Shown: positions 26,079 to 36,331, counted from the first letter of the stretch. The stretch: DNA of 64,000 bases from Nostoc favosum CHAB5714 (GCF_020829495.1 NZ_JAIVFQ010000007.1:62001-126000), one strand, 5' to 3'. Made by a program: numbers and translations. Notes: generated by a model from the letters alone, not told the origin.

Positions 26079-26454
26079 TTGTACGCCTGTGCGCTGAATA
26101 ACAAATCAAATTCAATTATAGATGCGGTAAGTAATTTGCCTGCTACACAAAACTTGACTAAACTTTTTAAAAGCTAGTTATTCAACTAAAGTTTCCTTTA
26201 GAGGGTCTGCTTCTTGCTTCAACCAAGGGAGTCGGCTCCTTCTTGTCCACAAGCGTAAATTTGGGTGTAGCCCACCCTATCTTTGTTTTACTAAGCAACT
26301 TGTTGAAACTTTTAGCCATTGGACACCCATTATTTTTAGCAAATTTAACAAACCGTGGACTCCCGTTTGACCTTTTTACAGGCTCGCTAGTTTTGACTCG
26401 ACCGTGGTTTACAAACCAGATATTTAAAGCCTTGGTTTTCAGCTTTAATTATAT
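26079..26454. other. Unexplained structured gap
   Basis: No gene recognised. The stretch contains GGAGTCGGCTCC, CTTGTCCACAAG and a GGGTGTAGCCC...GGACACCC inverted pair (26271-26329). The minus strand is open over much of it without a start codon. It could be a decayed mobile-element RNA region. Confidence 0.35.
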
Positions 26455-26489
26455 TTAACCACTAATTTTACCAATAATTAATGTGTCAC

Positions 26490-26640
26490 AGAATGGGGAG
26501 TAGGGAGTAGGGAATAGGGCATTGGGCATTGGGCACTTGTACTGAGCGAAGTCGAAGTATTGCACATTGGTTATTAATTCTTCTTCCTCATCTTCCTCAT
26601 CTCCCTCATCTTTCCCACTCCCCACTCCCCACTCCCCATT
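26490..26640. repeat. Short tandem repeats (GGGCATTGGGCATT, CCCCACTCC)
   Basis: GGGAGTAGGGAGTAGGGAAT, ATTGGGCATTGGGCA, GAGCGAAGTCGAAGTA and repeated TCTTCCTCATC/CTCCCCACT units. Low-complexity intergenic DNA downstream of murB. Confidence 0.75.
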
Positions 26641-26642
26641 TT

Positions 26643-27644
26643 TTATCCACAAGCACCTTGAAACTCTCCGAGCATTTTGACTTCTGGCTCTAAATTAATA
26701 GACCAACGTTCTTGTACTTGATGTTGGATGTGGCGAATGAGACAGAAGATATCACTAGCTTTTGCTCCACCACGGTTAACGATAAAATTAGCATGGAGTA
26801 GTGCTACTTGCGCTCCACCAATTTGGTAGCCTTTGAGACCAGTTTGTTCAATTAACCAGCCAGCACTGTAAGGTTTGGGATTGCGGAACACACTACCACA
26901 ACTGGGGAAGTTGTATGGTTGGGTGCTTAACCGATGCTTTTTGTGTTCTTTGGTGATTGCCACAACTTTTGCTGGGTCTGCACCTGGCGCGAGTTGTAAT
27001 GTGGCTTGGGTGACTATGCGATCGCCACCTTGCAATAATGAAGTTCGGTAGCTATAACCTAACTGATCGGGGGTAAGAGTTTCCAATGTGCCATCGGGTG
27101 AAAGTACCTGGGCACTAACTAACATATCTGCGATACAGCTATTATGTGCCCCTGCATTCATCACCACGGCACCTCCGGCTGTTCCAGGGATGCCAACAGC
27201 CCACTCCAATCCTTGCCATCCTAATTCTGCTGCCGCCAATGCCAAGCTAGGAATTGATTCTCCAGCAGCAACGGTTAATTGACCTGTCTCTGGGTCAAAG
27301 TTGCTGAAGCGGAGATGACGAGTAGCAATGACTAAGCCTGATATACCGCGATCGCTCACTAGCAAGTTAGAACCTGCTCCCAGTGTTGTCACCTTTAAAT
27401 TACGTTCTTTTGCGTATTTAAGACTTGCTTGCAGTGCTTCTATGTTTCGGGGAGCAACGTATAAATCAGCTGCTCCCCCAACTCGATAGGAAGTAAACGC
27501 TGACAAGGAAGCCTGGGACTTAATCGCACAATCAGTATTGGGTAAGTAAATTACTTCACTGTCCACCGAATTAGTTGTTTGATGTTTCTTTGTATTCAAA
27601 GCAGAAACTGTGCAGACGTTTCCAGCTGCCTGGTAAATGGTCAT
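26643..27644 (-). CDS. murB: UDP-N-acetylenolpyruvoylglucosamine reductase MurB
   Basis: 333 residues. Reduces UDP-GlcNAc-enolpyruvate to UDP-MurNAc using NADPH and FAD. FAD-binding features: [40 protein letters not shown], and the proton-donor Ser in [12 protein letters not shown]-terminal [20 protein letters not shown] matches the family. The N-terminal extension of about 40 residues before [18 protein letters not shown] is typical of cyanobacteria. It follows murC by 123 bp on the same strand, a common order. Confidence 0.95.
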   Translation of the reverse strand: MTIYQAAGNVCTVSALNTKKHQTTNSVDSEVIYLPNTDCAIKSQASLSAFTSYRVGGAADLYVAPRNIEALQASLKYAKERNLKVTTLGAGSNLLVSDRGISGLVIATRHLRFSNFDPETGQLTVAAGESIPSLALAAAELGWQGLEWAVGIPGTAGGAVVMNAGAHNSCIADMLVSAQVLSPDGTLETLTPDQLGYSYRTSLLQGGDRIVTQATLQLAPGADPAKVVAITKEHKKHRLSTQPYNFPSCGSVFRNPKPYSAGWLIEQTGLKGYQIGGAQVALLHANFIVNRGGAKASDIFCLIRHIQHQVQERWSINLEPEVKMLGEFQGACG

Positions 27645-27767
27645 TTTTACTTTTTTTGGTAAAATTTTTACATTTATTTACCGCAAAGATACGGTAATAG
27701 AGTTAACTTATGGAACCGTTGCTAGACGGGTGCTTTGCTGAGAAATAAAACTTCGCAAAGCCTCCAC

Positions 27768-29231
27768 TTAAGATGTGGCTTTAGCAGGTTCGCAAAGTGT
27801 CGTAATTATTTCAGGAATCACCTGATTCAAGTTCCCAGCCCCCAAAAACAGCGCCAAGTCTCCTGGGCGTAGTGTTTGCAGCAAGAACTCACACACTGAG
27901 GGTAAAGTTGGTTGATAAACTACAGGAGAATGCTGTTTAGCAATTTCCGCCGCTAGATGTTCACCAGTAATTTGCCCTAAATTGGGTTCACCTGCACTGT
28001 AAATATCAGTCAGTACAACCAAATCAGCATGGGTAAAGGAATCGGCAAATTCTTCTAAAAAAGTGAGTGTACGGCTATAGCGATGGGGTTGGAAGATGGC
28101 AACCACTCTTTGCCCTGGTCTTGCCTGTAAGCGTGCTGCAGCAAGAGTAGCGCGAATCTCGCTAGGATGATGAGCATAGTCATCGATGAAGGTAATACCA
28201 TCGACTTCACCCCGGAACTCAAAGCGGCGTCTTGCTCCTTCAAAGGTGGCGATACCTTTGGCAATTTCTCCAAATTCTAAGCCCAAGAGACGACCAACAG
28301 CTACTGCTGCTAAGGCATTACTGAGATTGTGCCGACTTAGCAGGCGTAACTTCAACACGCCCAAAGCTTTGCCTCTTTCCCAAACTAGAGCCGTGGTGCC
28401 ATCAGCACGATAATCAATATTAGTAACGCTGTAATCAGCGTCGGTATCTGAGTATAAGCTGTAGCTAATTGTGGGTTGCAAGCGATCGCGCACTGTGGCA
28501 CAGTCAATGCTACCTATTAATGTTTTACAACCCTTAGCAAATGTCTGGAAGATGTCAATTACTTCTTCTAATGTATCGTAATGGTCTGGATGATCGAGTT
28601 CAATATTGGTGATGATGCCGATCTCTGGAGCGTGTTTTACCAAGGAACCATCAGATTCATCTGCTTCGGCTACCAAATATTGGCTTTGTCCCAATCGAGC
28701 ATTACCTTCCCAAGCATTGACTTCGCCACCTACTAAAATCGTTGGGTCTAGACCTGCTTCTAGAAGCATATAGCCAATCATGCTACTGGTTGTAGTTTTG
28801 CCGTGTGTTCCTGCGACTGCAATACTGTGGTAATCGGCAATTAAAGCTGCTAGTACATCTGAACGGTGTAAAATTGGGCAACCTAATTCCAGCGCTGCTT
28901 TGTATTCTAAATTATTCGTGTTAATTGCTGTTGAACAAATGACTTGAGGCAGTTTTGAGTTAGTAGCAGTAGGTAATTCTTCTTGTGAATTTAATACTAC
29001 TGCATTGGCTAATACCTGAGGGTGAAAGAATTCGAGATTGCTTGCCTCTTGTCTACCAAAAATATGAGCGCCGATAGATTCCAACTTGTGCGTAATGTGG
29101 TTAGGACGAAGATCCGAACCTGATACTGGAAATTGACGCTTGGCGAGAACGTATGCCAGAGCAGACATACCTATGCCACCGATGCCAATGAAATGAAATG
29201 GTCTACCACTAAAATCTACAGAATTAGTCAT
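27768..29231 (-). CDS. murC: UDP-N-acetylmuramate--L-alanine ligase MurC
   Basis: 487 residues. Adds L-Ala to UDP-MurNAc in the cytosol. N-terminal FHFIGIGGIGMSALAYVLA dinucleotide-like fold, ATP loop VAGTHGKTTTSSMIG, EADESDGSL, and FIDDYAHHPSEIRATL, all diagnostic of MurC. Length is normal. It is upstream of murB in transcription order, so the two early peptidoglycan steps are likely co-expressed. Confidence 0.96.
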   Translation of the reverse strand: MTNSVDFSGRPFHFIGIGGIGMSALAYVLAKRQFPVSGSDLRPNHITHKLESIGAHIFGRQEASNLEFFHPQVLANAVVLNSQEELPTATNSKLPQVICSTAINTNNLEYKAALELGCPILHRSDVLAALIADYHSIAVAGTHGKTTTSSMIGYMLLEAGLDPTILVGGEVNAWEGNARLGQSQYLVAEADESDGSLVKHAPEIGIITNIELDHPDHYDTLEEVIDIFQTFAKGCKTLIGSIDCATVRDRLQPTISYSLYSDTDADYSVTNIDYRADGTTALVWERGKALGVLKLRLLSRHNLSNALAAVAVGRLLGLEFGEIAKGIATFEGARRRFEFRGEVDGITFIDDYAHHPSEIRATLAAARLQARPGQRVVAIFQPHRYSRTLTFLEEFADSFTHADLVVLTDIYSAGEPNLGQITGEHLAAEIAKQHSPVVYQPTLPSVCEFLLQTLRPGDLALFLGAGNLNQVIPEIITTLCEPAKATS

Positions 29232-29629
29232 TTCTTGCTCCTCTTACACCACACCATAATCACAAATGACACGCGTATCATAACAGGAATTTGATTTTTA
29301 CCGTAACTGCCCCTTAATCATGTTTATGTTTGATGGTCAGATGATATTTCTGCTCTGGTTTTGCTTGTTCAGAATGATTTTACCTTGGTTAGAGGTTTTT
29401 CCTATTTCTGAACTGTTTTTAAGATTATTCTGAAAATTTTGGTCGCATCGGGAAAGAAATTCTTGTAATGTCAAATACATCTTTTTGGCTATCTTACTGG
29501 AATTGGCTACATCATACATTGTTAGTGAAGCTGATTTTAAATTGCATCCAGTTTAGGCATGAATTGACTACAATAGTACATTGGTAATGAAACTATTTTT
29601 CTAATTGCATAAAATCCACGCATAACTGG
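29232..29629. other. Divergent murC/nadD intergenic region
   Basis: Nothing firm seen. A 60-codon minus-strand frame at 29337-29519 (MYDVANSSKIAKK) has no ribosome site or recognised family. The promoters of murC and nadD must lie here. Confidence 0.4.
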
Positions 29630-30256
29630 ATGCAGCAACTAGCAATTTTTGGTGGCACATTTGATCCAATTCATTGGGGACACCTGCTCGTAGCCGAGAC
29701 AGCTTTGCATCAAGTATCCCTTGAAAAGGTAATTTGGGTGCCATCCCTAAATCCTCCACACAAACAAGCAGCTTTGTTTGAGCATCGTGTGGGTATGCTG
29801 CAATTAGCCATAGAAGATAACCCAGCGTTTACTGTCTCACTAGTGGAGGCAAATCGCTCTGGGACTTCCTATGCCATTAACACCCTGATAGACTTATCTG
29901 CTTCTTACCCAAATACTCACTGGTACTGGATCGTAGGCTTGGATACTTTCCAAACTTTACCCCGTTGGTACCGTGGACACGAACTAGCACAAATGTGTGA
30001 TTGGTTAATAGCACCCCGACTGCTAGGTGGTGAGACTATAACTCAAAGCAAATTAATCTGCAAGCAGGTGGAGCAACAACTGAGGGAGCAGTTAATTACC
30101 ATTCACTGGCAACTCTTAGATATACCTTTAGTAGGAGTTTCGTCAAGTCTAATCCGCAAATTCTGCCGCGATCGCCAGTCAATTCGTTATTTAGTCCCGG
30201 AATCGGTCAGATCATATATCACTAACAACAATCTCTACTCGAACAAATCTGAATAA
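29630..30256 (+). CDS. nadD: Nicotinate-nucleotide adenylyltransferase
   Basis: 208 residues. Transfers AMP from ATP to nicotinate mononucleotide in NAD synthesis. The nucleotidyltransferase motif GGTFDPIHWGH (HxGH) is at residues 8-18 and the second motif SSSLIRKFCRD near the C-terminus. WVPSLNPPHK matches NadD rather than NadM. The start is the ATG at 29630. Confidence 0.9.
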   Translation: MQQLAIFGGTFDPIHWGHLLVAETALHQVSLEKVIWVPSLNPPHKQAALFEHRVGMLQLAIEDNPAFTVSLVEANRSGTSYAINTLIDLSASYPNTHWYWIVGLDTFQTLPRWYRGHELAQMCDWLIAPRLLGGETITQSKLICKQVEQQLREQLITIHWQLLDIPLVGVSSSLIRKFCRDRQSIRYLVPESVRSYITNNNLYSNKSE

Positions 30257-30372
30257 ATTATGTGTTTTTTTATTGATCTAACACTTTATCGTTATGAGTG
30301 CCCCCCCCCTTTGCGATATGATTGGGGTCAACGATATCAACATATAAGCATAAATACAGAGGGCAAGACACT

Positions 30373-31386
30373 GTGATTAGAGTTGCAATCAACGGTTTCG
30401 GGCGGATTGGACGTAACTTTGCGCGTTGCTGGGTGGGTAGAGAGAATAGTAAAATCGATCTTGTCGCTATTAATGACACATCAGACCCTAGAACCAATGC
30501 TCATCTGCTGAAGTATGACTCGATGCTGGGGAAGATCAAAGGTGCTGAGATTAGTGCCGATGATAACTCTATCATCGTTAACGGTAAGACCATTAAGTGC
30601 GTATCCGATCGCAACCCAGAAAACTTGCCCTGGAAAGATTGGGGAATTGACCTAATTATCGAAGCAACCGGGGTATTTACTAGCAAAGAAGGAGCGCTCA
30701 AGCATGTAAATGCTGGAGCCAAGAAAGTTCTGATTACCGCTCCTGGTAAAAACGAGGATGGCACTTTTGTGGTTGGTGTGAATCATCACGATTATGACCA
30801 CAACATACACCACATTATCAGTAACGCTAGCTGTACTACCAACTGCTTGGCACCGATTGCCAAGGTGTTGAACGATAAGTTTGGCATCATCAAAGGCACG
30901 ATGACCACTACCCATAGCTATACAGGTGACCAACGCTTGCTAGACGCTTCTCACCGAGATTTGCGACGGGCGAGGGCAGCAGCAATCAACATTGTACCCA
31001 CCTCTACTGGTGCAGCAAAAGCAGTGGCGCTGGTTATCCCAGACCTCAAAGGCAAACTAAATGGCGTTGCCTTGCGTGTACCTACTCCGAACGTCTCAAT
31101 GGTAGATTTCGTAGTTCAGGTTGAGAAGCGTACTATTACTGAAGAAGTTAACCAAGCTCTCAAAGATGCTTCCGAAGGGCCACTCAAAGGCATTTTGGAC
31201 TATAGCCAACTAGAACTGGTATCTTCCGATTATCAAGGTAGTGATGCTTCTTCGATTGTTGATGCTAGCTTGACTTTGGTTATGGGCAATGACCTAGTAA
31301 AAGTTATGGCGTGGTATGACAACGAGTGGGGTTACAGCCAACGAGTTTTGGATTTGGCAGAATTAGTAGCCGAGAAGTGGCAATAA
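30373..31386 (+). CDS. gap2: Glyceraldehyde-3-phosphate dehydrogenase, Calvin-cycle type
   Basis: 337 residues from GTG 30373 ([20 protein letters not shown]), with AGAGGG about 9 nt upstream. The Rossmann GFGRIGR and the catalytic [10 protein letters not shown] (Cys) are intact. The exact 337-residue length and the sequence style match the cyanobacterial Gap2 type, which serves photosynthetic carbon fixation with NADP(H). An upstream frame to 30322 is not the start. A run of nine or ten C at about 30301-30310 is in the leader. Confidence 0.94.
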   Translation: MIRVAINGFGRIGRNFARCWVGRENSKIDLVAINDTSDPRTNAHLLKYDSMLGKIKGAEISADDNSIIVNGKTIKCVSDRNPENLPWKDWGIDLIIEATGVFTSKEGALKHVNAGAKKVLITAPGKNEDGTFVVGVNHHDYDHNIHHIISNASCTTNCLAPIAKVLNDKFGIIKGTMTTTHSYTGDQRLLDASHRDLRRARAAAINIVPTSTGAAKAVALVIPDLKGKLNGVALRVPTPNVSMVDFVVQVEKRTITEEVNQALKDASEGPLKGILDYSQLELVSSDYQGSDASSIVDASLTLVMGNDLVKVMAWYDNEWGYSQRVLDLAELVAEKWQ

Positions 31387-31447
31387 TTTGTCATTAGTCA
31401 TTGGTCGTTGGTCATTAGAAAAATAACAAAGGACAAATGATAAAGGA

Positions 31448-32491
31448 CTATTGACCAAAATGTTGAAATCCCTGGCTAAGACTCAGAACTTGGTCAGGGA
31501 ATTTTTTTTGTTCATCGTGCAATAGTACTGTTGATCCAGATGTAATGCTGCCTATGATCGCAGCACCTTGACCAAGATGTTGTACGAAGGCTGATGCTAA
31601 CTCTTGTGGTAAGCACAGCACTAATTCAAAGTCTTCGCCACCGTATAGAGCATATTGCAAGGCTTGCTCTTGTGTCAGCCAATGGTCAAAAGCTGCTGGA
31701 ATGGAAATTTGTCTGCGTTCTAGCACAGCGCCAACACCACTGGCGCGGGAAATTTGAATAATCGCATCTGCCAAACCATCGCTGCTATCCATACCAGCAG
31801 GGGGGAGTTGGGAATCAGGAGTTAAAATTTTCCAAAGGATTGGTAAGACATCTAATCGTGGCTGTGGGCGTTGGTGTGCGCGGATTAGAGCCATCTTTTC
31901 CACGTGATTGAGGTCTTGTCCTAATTCGGGGTGCAAGAGCAGTTCTAAGCCAGCTCTTGAGGCTCCATGAACGCCTGTAACGACGATCGCATCTCCCACA
32001 ACAGCAGTAGAACGGCGGATAATTTGATGAGGGGAAACTTGACCAAAAGCAGTAATTGCCAGAGTAGTCACAGGCGATCGCACAATATCACCCCCAACAA
32101 TTGAGGTATTGTATTTTTGCAGGCATTCTGTGATTCCCTGGTATAGTCGCTCAACCCAACTTACCTTAACTTCACCGGGGAGTCCCAACCCAACAGTAAT
32201 TCCCAATGGGGAAGCACCCATTGCTGCTAAATCTGATAAATTGGCAGCAGCAGCCCGCCAACCAGCATCTTCTGGGGAAGTGGTGACATTGCTAAAATGT
32301 ACGCCATCAACCAGTACATCTGTAGTCACTACTAAAGATTGTCCTGGTGCAGTCACAAGTACTGCTGCATCATCGCCGATAATTTCTGGAGGGCAAAAGC
32401 GCTGCAATTTTTCTAAAAGACCTTGTTCACCAATGTCTTTTACTTGTTGAGAAGATAACTCACTGTTCACAATCGGTTTTCCGTGTTGCAA
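31448..32491 (-). CDS. thiL: Thiamine-monophosphate kinase
   Basis: 347 residues. Phosphorylates thiamine monophosphate to the diphosphate. ThiL features: GDDAAVLVTAPGQSLVVTTD, DVLVDGVHF, LSDLAAMGASPLGITVGLGL, IVGGDIVRSP and MDSSDGLADAI. Convergent with gap2, whose terminator overlaps the 3' coding end of this gene. Confidence 0.93.
   Translation of the reverse strand: MQHGKPIVNSELSSQQVKDIGEQGLLEKLQRFCPPEIIGDDAAVLVTAPGQSLVVTTDVLVDGVHFSNVTTSPEDAGWRAAAANLSDLAAMGASPLGITVGLGLPGEVKVSWVERLYQGITECLQKYNTSIVGGDIVRSPVTTLAITAFGQVSPHQIIRRSTAVVGDAIVVTGVHGASRAGLELLLHPELGQDLNHVEKMALIRAHQRPQPRLDVLPILWKILTPDSQLPPAGMDSSDGLADAIIQISRASGVGAVLERRQISIPAAFDHWLTQEQALQYALYGGEDFELVLCLPQELASAFVQHLGQGAAIIGSITSGSTVLLHDEQKKFPDQVLSLSQGFQHFGQ
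31469..31509 (+). terminator. gap2 terminator embedded in thiL 3' coding end
   Basis: TCCCTG (31469-31474) pairs with CAGGGA (31495-31500) and is followed by a run of eight T on the plus strand. It is 80 bp after the gap2 stop and lies within the last codons of thiL on the opposite strand. Confidence 0.55.
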
Positions 32492-32559
32492 AATTACGAA
32501 GAAAACTGATGATTTGCTTTACTGTTTAAGATAAGGGTATCGTCTAGGAGTCAGTTGGG

Positions 32560-33147
32560 ATGGTAACAGCACCAGTAACCAGCATCACGTTTGAGGAGTA
32601 CTTAACCTATGATGATGGTAACGGTTTTCATTATGAATTGGTGGATGGCAAGCTAGAGCTAATGAACCCACCAACTATTGAACATTTTCTGATTGCCAAA
32701 TTTCTTGAGCAATTACTAGATGGAGAAATCAAACGTTGCAGCTCACCTTGGCTGTGTTTTCGGGAAAGTGGGGTGAGAACGGGTAGAAATAAATCTAGGT
32801 TGACTGATTTGTGTGTAGTGACAGTGGAACAAGCCAGAGAATTGTTGAATGCCTCAGCAGTATTTCAGTCACCGCCGTTACTAATTGTAGAGGTGGTCAG
32901 TCCAGAGTCGGTGAAACGGGACTATCGCCATAAGCGATCTGAATATGCGGCCTTAGAGGTTCCTGAATATTGGATTGTAGATCCGCTAGAAGGGAAGATT
33001 TCAGTGTTATTACTGGAAGATGGATTTTACGAAGAAACACTTTTTACAGCCACTCAAGAAATTGTATCACGGACTTTTCCAGAATTAGCAATCACAGTTG
33101 ATCAGATATTCACCGCCGGAAATCTGAATCAGGGGAGACGCGATTAA
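32560..33147 (+). CDS. Uma2 family endonuclease (DUF820)
   Basis: 195 residues. TSITFEEYLTYDDGNGFHYE, then RLTDLCVVTVEQ, LIVEVVSPESVKRDYRHKRS and PEYWIVDPLEGKISV give the full Uma2 core. The last residues GRRD and the stop codon come from the start of a GACGCGATTAATCGCGTC repeat, so the native C-terminus may have been replaced. Confidence 0.87.
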   Translation: MVTAPVTSITFEEYLTYDDGNGFHYELVDGKLELMNPPTIEHFLIAKFLEQLLDGEIKRCSSPWLCFRESGVRTGRNKSRLTDLCVVTVEQARELLNASAVFQSPPLLIVEVVSPESVKRDYRHKRSEYAALEVPEYWIVDPLEGKISVLLLEDGFYEETLFTATQEIVSRTFPELAITVDQIFTAGNLNQGRRD

Positions 33148-33154
33148 TCGCGTC
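33137..33154. repeat. GACGCGATTAATCGCGTC palindrome, copy 2
   Basis: Exact copy. Its TAA supplies the stop codon of the Uma2 gene ending at 33147. Confidence 0.9.
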
Positions 33155-33209
33155 TGTACAGGAGTTAAGAGTTAGTAATTGTTCTCCCCCTGCTCCCTCT
33201 ACTCTCTTC

Positions 33210-34337
33210 TTATGCAGTTTGTGGCTCAACCAGATTTTCTATTCCTTGAATCACAGTTGCCGATTCAATTTTGTCACCTGCCTTCAGTTTATCCAAAACT
33301 TCTTTGCCTTCGGTGAGATAGCCAAACACGGCATAGCGACCATCTAATAGGTTGCGTCCGGCGGGGGTGAGTTCTGGTTCAAAGAGGAAGAAGAAGAATT
33401 GCGAAGATCCACCATTTACTTCACTTTCGGGACGAGCCATCACCACTGCCCCAAAAGCAGAGAAAGGTAGAACTGGCATATCGATGTAACGACCAGCTTC
33501 TTCTAGTGTAATGCCATAGGTAGGTGCTTTATCACCTTCAACTAATACTTCTAAGGGAATAGCACGATATTTGCCCGTTTTTGGGTCAATAAAACCTACG
33601 TCTTTGCCAGCAGGATCTCCAGTTTGCAGAAAGTAAGATTCTTCAGAACGGGTAAATTCTAAGCCATTATAAAAACCCCTCTGCACCAAATCTACAAAAT
33701 TACCAGCAGTGACAGGGGCGCTATAACCATCTACTACAAGGGTCAAATCGCCTTTGTTAGTTTTGATTTCTACAGTGGCACGACCTTTAAGTTGTGGCAG
33801 GTTACTGTACTCAGTAGGGACTTCAAAGGGGAATTGTTTCACCATTGACTCTTCTAACTGAGTAACGAGATTCAGAAGTTTGCCTCTCTCTTCCAGAATT
33901 TGTTCTTTATCTTTGTTCTTCGCCAATTCTTCCAATTTACCCACCCCAGATTTCAACTCGGTAATCCAAGCTTCGGCTTGGGGTTGGCGTTCTGCGGGAA
34001 CGCTTGTTAAGATTTGGGAGGGTTTATCGAGAACGCGGGATGCTTTGCTGATGTCCTTGGAAATAGCACTCCACCGCCGATTCGCCCGTAGTTGGGCAGA
34101 GATGTCCTCTAAACTGGCTTGTAGTTGCCGTACAGGTTTGTTATCTATCGGGAGTGCATACCGCAACAAAGCCTTGCCGTCGGTAATTGCGTTGCCGGCT
34201 GGCAGCGCGGCGCTACTGGAGGGAGTCCACCCAGCTGTAGTTATGCCTAAAAATATTGTTACCAGCAGTATTGCCATTAGGCTGTTCTTCAGCCAGGATT
34301 TTAATAAGTTAAGCATGGGATAACTCAAATGCAGCAT
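33210..34337 (-). CDS. Cyclophilin-type peptidyl-prolyl isomerase, CYP38/TLP40-like
   Basis: 375 residues. N-terminal signal (LLVTIFLGITTAGW, about residues 20-34), a helical region (about 50-160, like the CYP38 bundle), then a cyclophilin barrel with AVVMARPESEVNGGSSQFFF and GRYAVFGYLTEGKEVLDKL. In plants CYP38 is thylakoid-lumenal and supports photosystem II assembly; the cyanobacterial location is inferred from the signal. An ATG at 34316 (MLNLLKSW) is an alternative start. Confidence 0.87.
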   Translation of the reverse strand: MLHLSYPMLNLLKSWLKNSLMAILLVTIFLGITTAGWTPSSSAALPAGNAITDGKALLRYALPIDNKPVRQLQASLEDISAQLRANRRWSAISKDISKASRVLDKPSQILTSVPAERQPQAEAWITELKSGVGKLEELAKNKDKEQILEERGKLLNLVTQLEESMVKQFPFEVPTEYSNLPQLKGRATVEIKTNKGDLTLVVDGYSAPVTAGNFVDLVQRGFYNGLEFTRSEESYFLQTGDPAGKDVGFIDPKTGKYRAIPLEVLVEGDKAPTYGITLEEAGRYIDMPVLPFSAFGAVVMARPESEVNGGSSQFFFFLFEPELTPAGRNLLDGRYAVFGYLTEGKEVLDKLKAGDKIESATVIQGIENLVEPQTA

Positions 34338-34389
34338 TAGATTGTTGACTGGACGTAACCCATCAATAATCTTCCCACGTTAAGGGCGG

Positions 34390-34510
34390 AGGATAAATGA
34401 CTAATGACTAATACTTCGGCTTACCTCGGCTTCGCTACCTCGACTTCGCTCGGCACAAGTCGGCACAAGTCGCTCAGTACAAGTGACAAATGACTAATGA
34501 CTAATGAGAA
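34390..34510. repeat. Short repeats between cyclophilin and efp
   Basis: TGACTAATGACTAAT units flank CTTCGGCTTACCTCGGCTTC and GTCGGCACAAGTCG direct repeats. No gene. Confidence 0.65.
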
Positions 34511-34575
34511 ATGCCCAATGACGACCCTAGAAGGGTACAATAAATGCCGATTGTCTTCCAAAATTTGAAAGTTTC

Positions 34576-35133
34576 ATGATCTCCAGTAACGACTTTCGAC
34601 CCGGTGTTTCAATTGTATTAGATGGGTCTGTATGGCGAGTGCTAGAATTCTTGCACGTCAAGCCAGGCAAAGGTTCCGCTTTTGTACGAACTAAGTTAAA
34701 AAATGTCCAGAGTGGCAGCGTGATGGAAAAAACGTTCCGAGCCGGGGAAACAGTTCCGCAAGCCACTCTAGAAAAAAGTACGATGCAGCATACCTATAAA
34801 GAGGGCGATGAGTTCGTCTTTATGGATATGGAAACCTACGAAGAAGGCAGATTGACCCGTGCACAAATTGGCGATCGCGTCAAATACCTCAAGGAAGGTA
34901 TGGAAGCCGAAGTTATTCGGTGGGGCGACCAGGTGCTAGGAGTAGAATTGCCTAAGTCTGTGGTTCTGGAAATTGTACAAACAGATCCAGGTTTAAAAGG
35001 TGACACTGCTACCGGTGGCTCAAAACCAGCAACTCTGGAAACTGGTGCAGTTGTGATGGTTCCTTTGTTTATTTCCCAAGGAGAACGCATCAAAGTTGAT
35101 ACTCAGGAAGATAAGTATATCAGCAGGGAATAA
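34576..35133 (+). CDS. efp: Elongation factor P
   Basis: 185 residues. Promotes peptide-bond formation at polyproline stretches. Three OB-like domains; the loop tip is [13 protein letters not shown] with Lys at the modifiable position. [20 protein letters not shown] and [19 protein letters not shown] match the family. It is followed by accB 108 bp downstream, a conserved bacterial order. Confidence 0.96.
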   Translation: MISSNDFRPGVSIVLDGSVWRVLEFLHVKPGKGSAFVRTKLKNVQSGSVMEKTFRAGETVPQATLEKSTMQHTYKEGDEFVFMDMETYEEGRLTRAQIGDRVKYLKEGMEAEVIRWGDQVLGVELPKSVVLEIVQTDPGLKGDTATGGSKPATLETGAVVMVPLFISQGERIKVDTQEDKYISRE

Positions 35134-35241
35134 CTTTCATCTCTATGGAGATGCAAGTCCCGATTGAAATCCCTACATCTGGATTTAATCCCTGCCACAC
35201 TTAAGATGCTAATTTACGGATAGGTCGAGGTAATAAAAACT

Positions 35242-35799
35242 GTGCCATTGGACTTTAATGAAATCCGCCAACTACTGGCAACTATCGCCCAAACAGATAT
35301 TGCAGAAGTGACGCTCAAAAGCGATGATTTTGAACTAACAGTCCGTAAGGCTGTGAGCGTCAGCAATCAGATGTTGTCGGTAGGTCAAGCGACCTTCGGC
35401 GGTGTGGTGGGTTCTGGCTCGACATCGGGTTCATCTGGGGGAAACCAGGTGAACACGAGTCAGGTAACGGAGGTGTCCACATCTCGTGTATTTGAGAATA
35501 CTGGTACTAGCACACAATTGCAGTTGTCAGTAAGTCCTCCCTCAATCATTGACCAGAGATTAGTAGAAGTGCCTTCCCCAATGGTGGGAACGTTTTATCG
35601 CGCTCCTGCGCCGGGGGAAGCGGCATTTGTGGAAGTGGGCGATCGCATCCGCAAGGGTCAAACTGTCTGTATCATTGAAGCCATGAAGCTGATGAATGAA
35701 ATCGAAGCCGAAGTCTCTGGACAAGTAATGGAAATTCTTCTCCAAAATGGTGACGCTGTAGAATATGGTCAACCTTTGATGCGAATTAACCCTGATTAA
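35242..35799 (+). CDS. accB: Biotin carboxyl carrier protein of acetyl-CoA carboxylase
   Basis: 185 residues from GTG 35242 (PLDFNEIRQLLATIAQTDIA). A Ser/Thr/Gly-rich linker (about 55-95) leads to the biotinyl domain with the biotin Lys in IIEAMKLMNEIEAEV. Carries CO2 for fatty-acid synthesis. Likely co-transcribed with efp. Confidence 0.95.
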   Translation: MPLDFNEIRQLLATIAQTDIAEVTLKSDDFELTVRKAVSVSNQMLSVGQATFGGVVGSGSTSGSSGGNQVNTSQVTEVSTSRVFENTGTSTQLQLSVSPPSIIDQRLVEVPSPMVGTFYRAPAPGEAAFVEVGDRIRKGQTVCIIEAMKLMNEIEAEVSGQVMEILLQNGDAVEYGQPLMRINPD

Positions 35800-35874
35800 G
35801 TATTAATCTATATATGAAATGAGTCATCCCAAATGAGTCATCGTTAAAACTTCAGTCCTTGCGGGTTAATCCTG

Positions 35875-36222
35875 ATGAAACAAACGTTGCCTTTACCGCC
35901 AGAAGTGGTGCAACAAGTAGCTGAATACTTCAGTCTGTTAAGTGAGCCGATGCGCCTGCGGCTGCTCCACTTATTACGGGATGAAGAAAAATGCGTGCAA
36001 GAGTTGGTAGAGGCAACACAGACTTCTCAGGCAAATGTGTCAAAACACCTGAAGGTAATGTGGCAAGCAGGTATCCTTAGCCGCCGCAGTGAAGGAACTT
36101 GCGCCTATTACCGGGTGGAAGATGAAATGATTTTTGATTTGTGTAATCGGGTTTGCGATCGCCTTGCCACAAGGTTAGAAGAACAAGCCCGTAATTTTCG
36201 TGTGTTAAATAGCAAACGGTAA
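35875..36222 (+). CDS. ArsR/SmtB family transcriptional regulator
   Basis: 115 residues. Winged HTH: LLSEPMRLRLLHLLRDEEKC, VQELVEATQTSQANVSKHLK, then RSEGTCAYYRVEDEMIFDLC. Cys residues at EEKC, GTC and LC could take part in metal or redox sensing, but no canonical ELCVCDL site is present. Target genes are unknown; it is 75 bp after accB. Confidence 0.87.
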   Translation: MKQTLPLPPEVVQQVAEYFSLLSEPMRLRLLHLLRDEEKCVQELVEATQTSQANVSKHLKVMWQAGILSRRSEGTCAYYRVEDEMIFDLCNRVCDRLATRLEEQARNFRVLNSKR

Positions 36223-36284
36223 TTCTAAAAAAGTTATGAGTTATGAGTTATGAGTTATGAGTTAAAACTTCTCACTCCTGCACA

Positions 36285-36331
36285 GACGCGATTAATCGCG
36301 TCTCTCTTGCACAGACGCGATTAATCGCGTC
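36285..36331. repeat. GACGCGATTAATCGCGTC palindrome, two copies
   Basis: Copies at 36285-36302 and 36314-36331, 29 bp apart, between the convergent ArsR and GerMN genes. TTATGAG heptamer repeats precede them (36233-36263). Confidence 0.9.

Noticed and set aside
26455-26652. 65-codon frame rich in Glu/Asp
   Set aside because: Made of GAGGAAGATGAGG-type short repeats next to murB.
29337-29519. 60-codon minus-strand frame between murC and nadD
   Set aside because: No ribosome site, no recognisable family, Asn/Lys-rich composition typical of AT-rich spacer.
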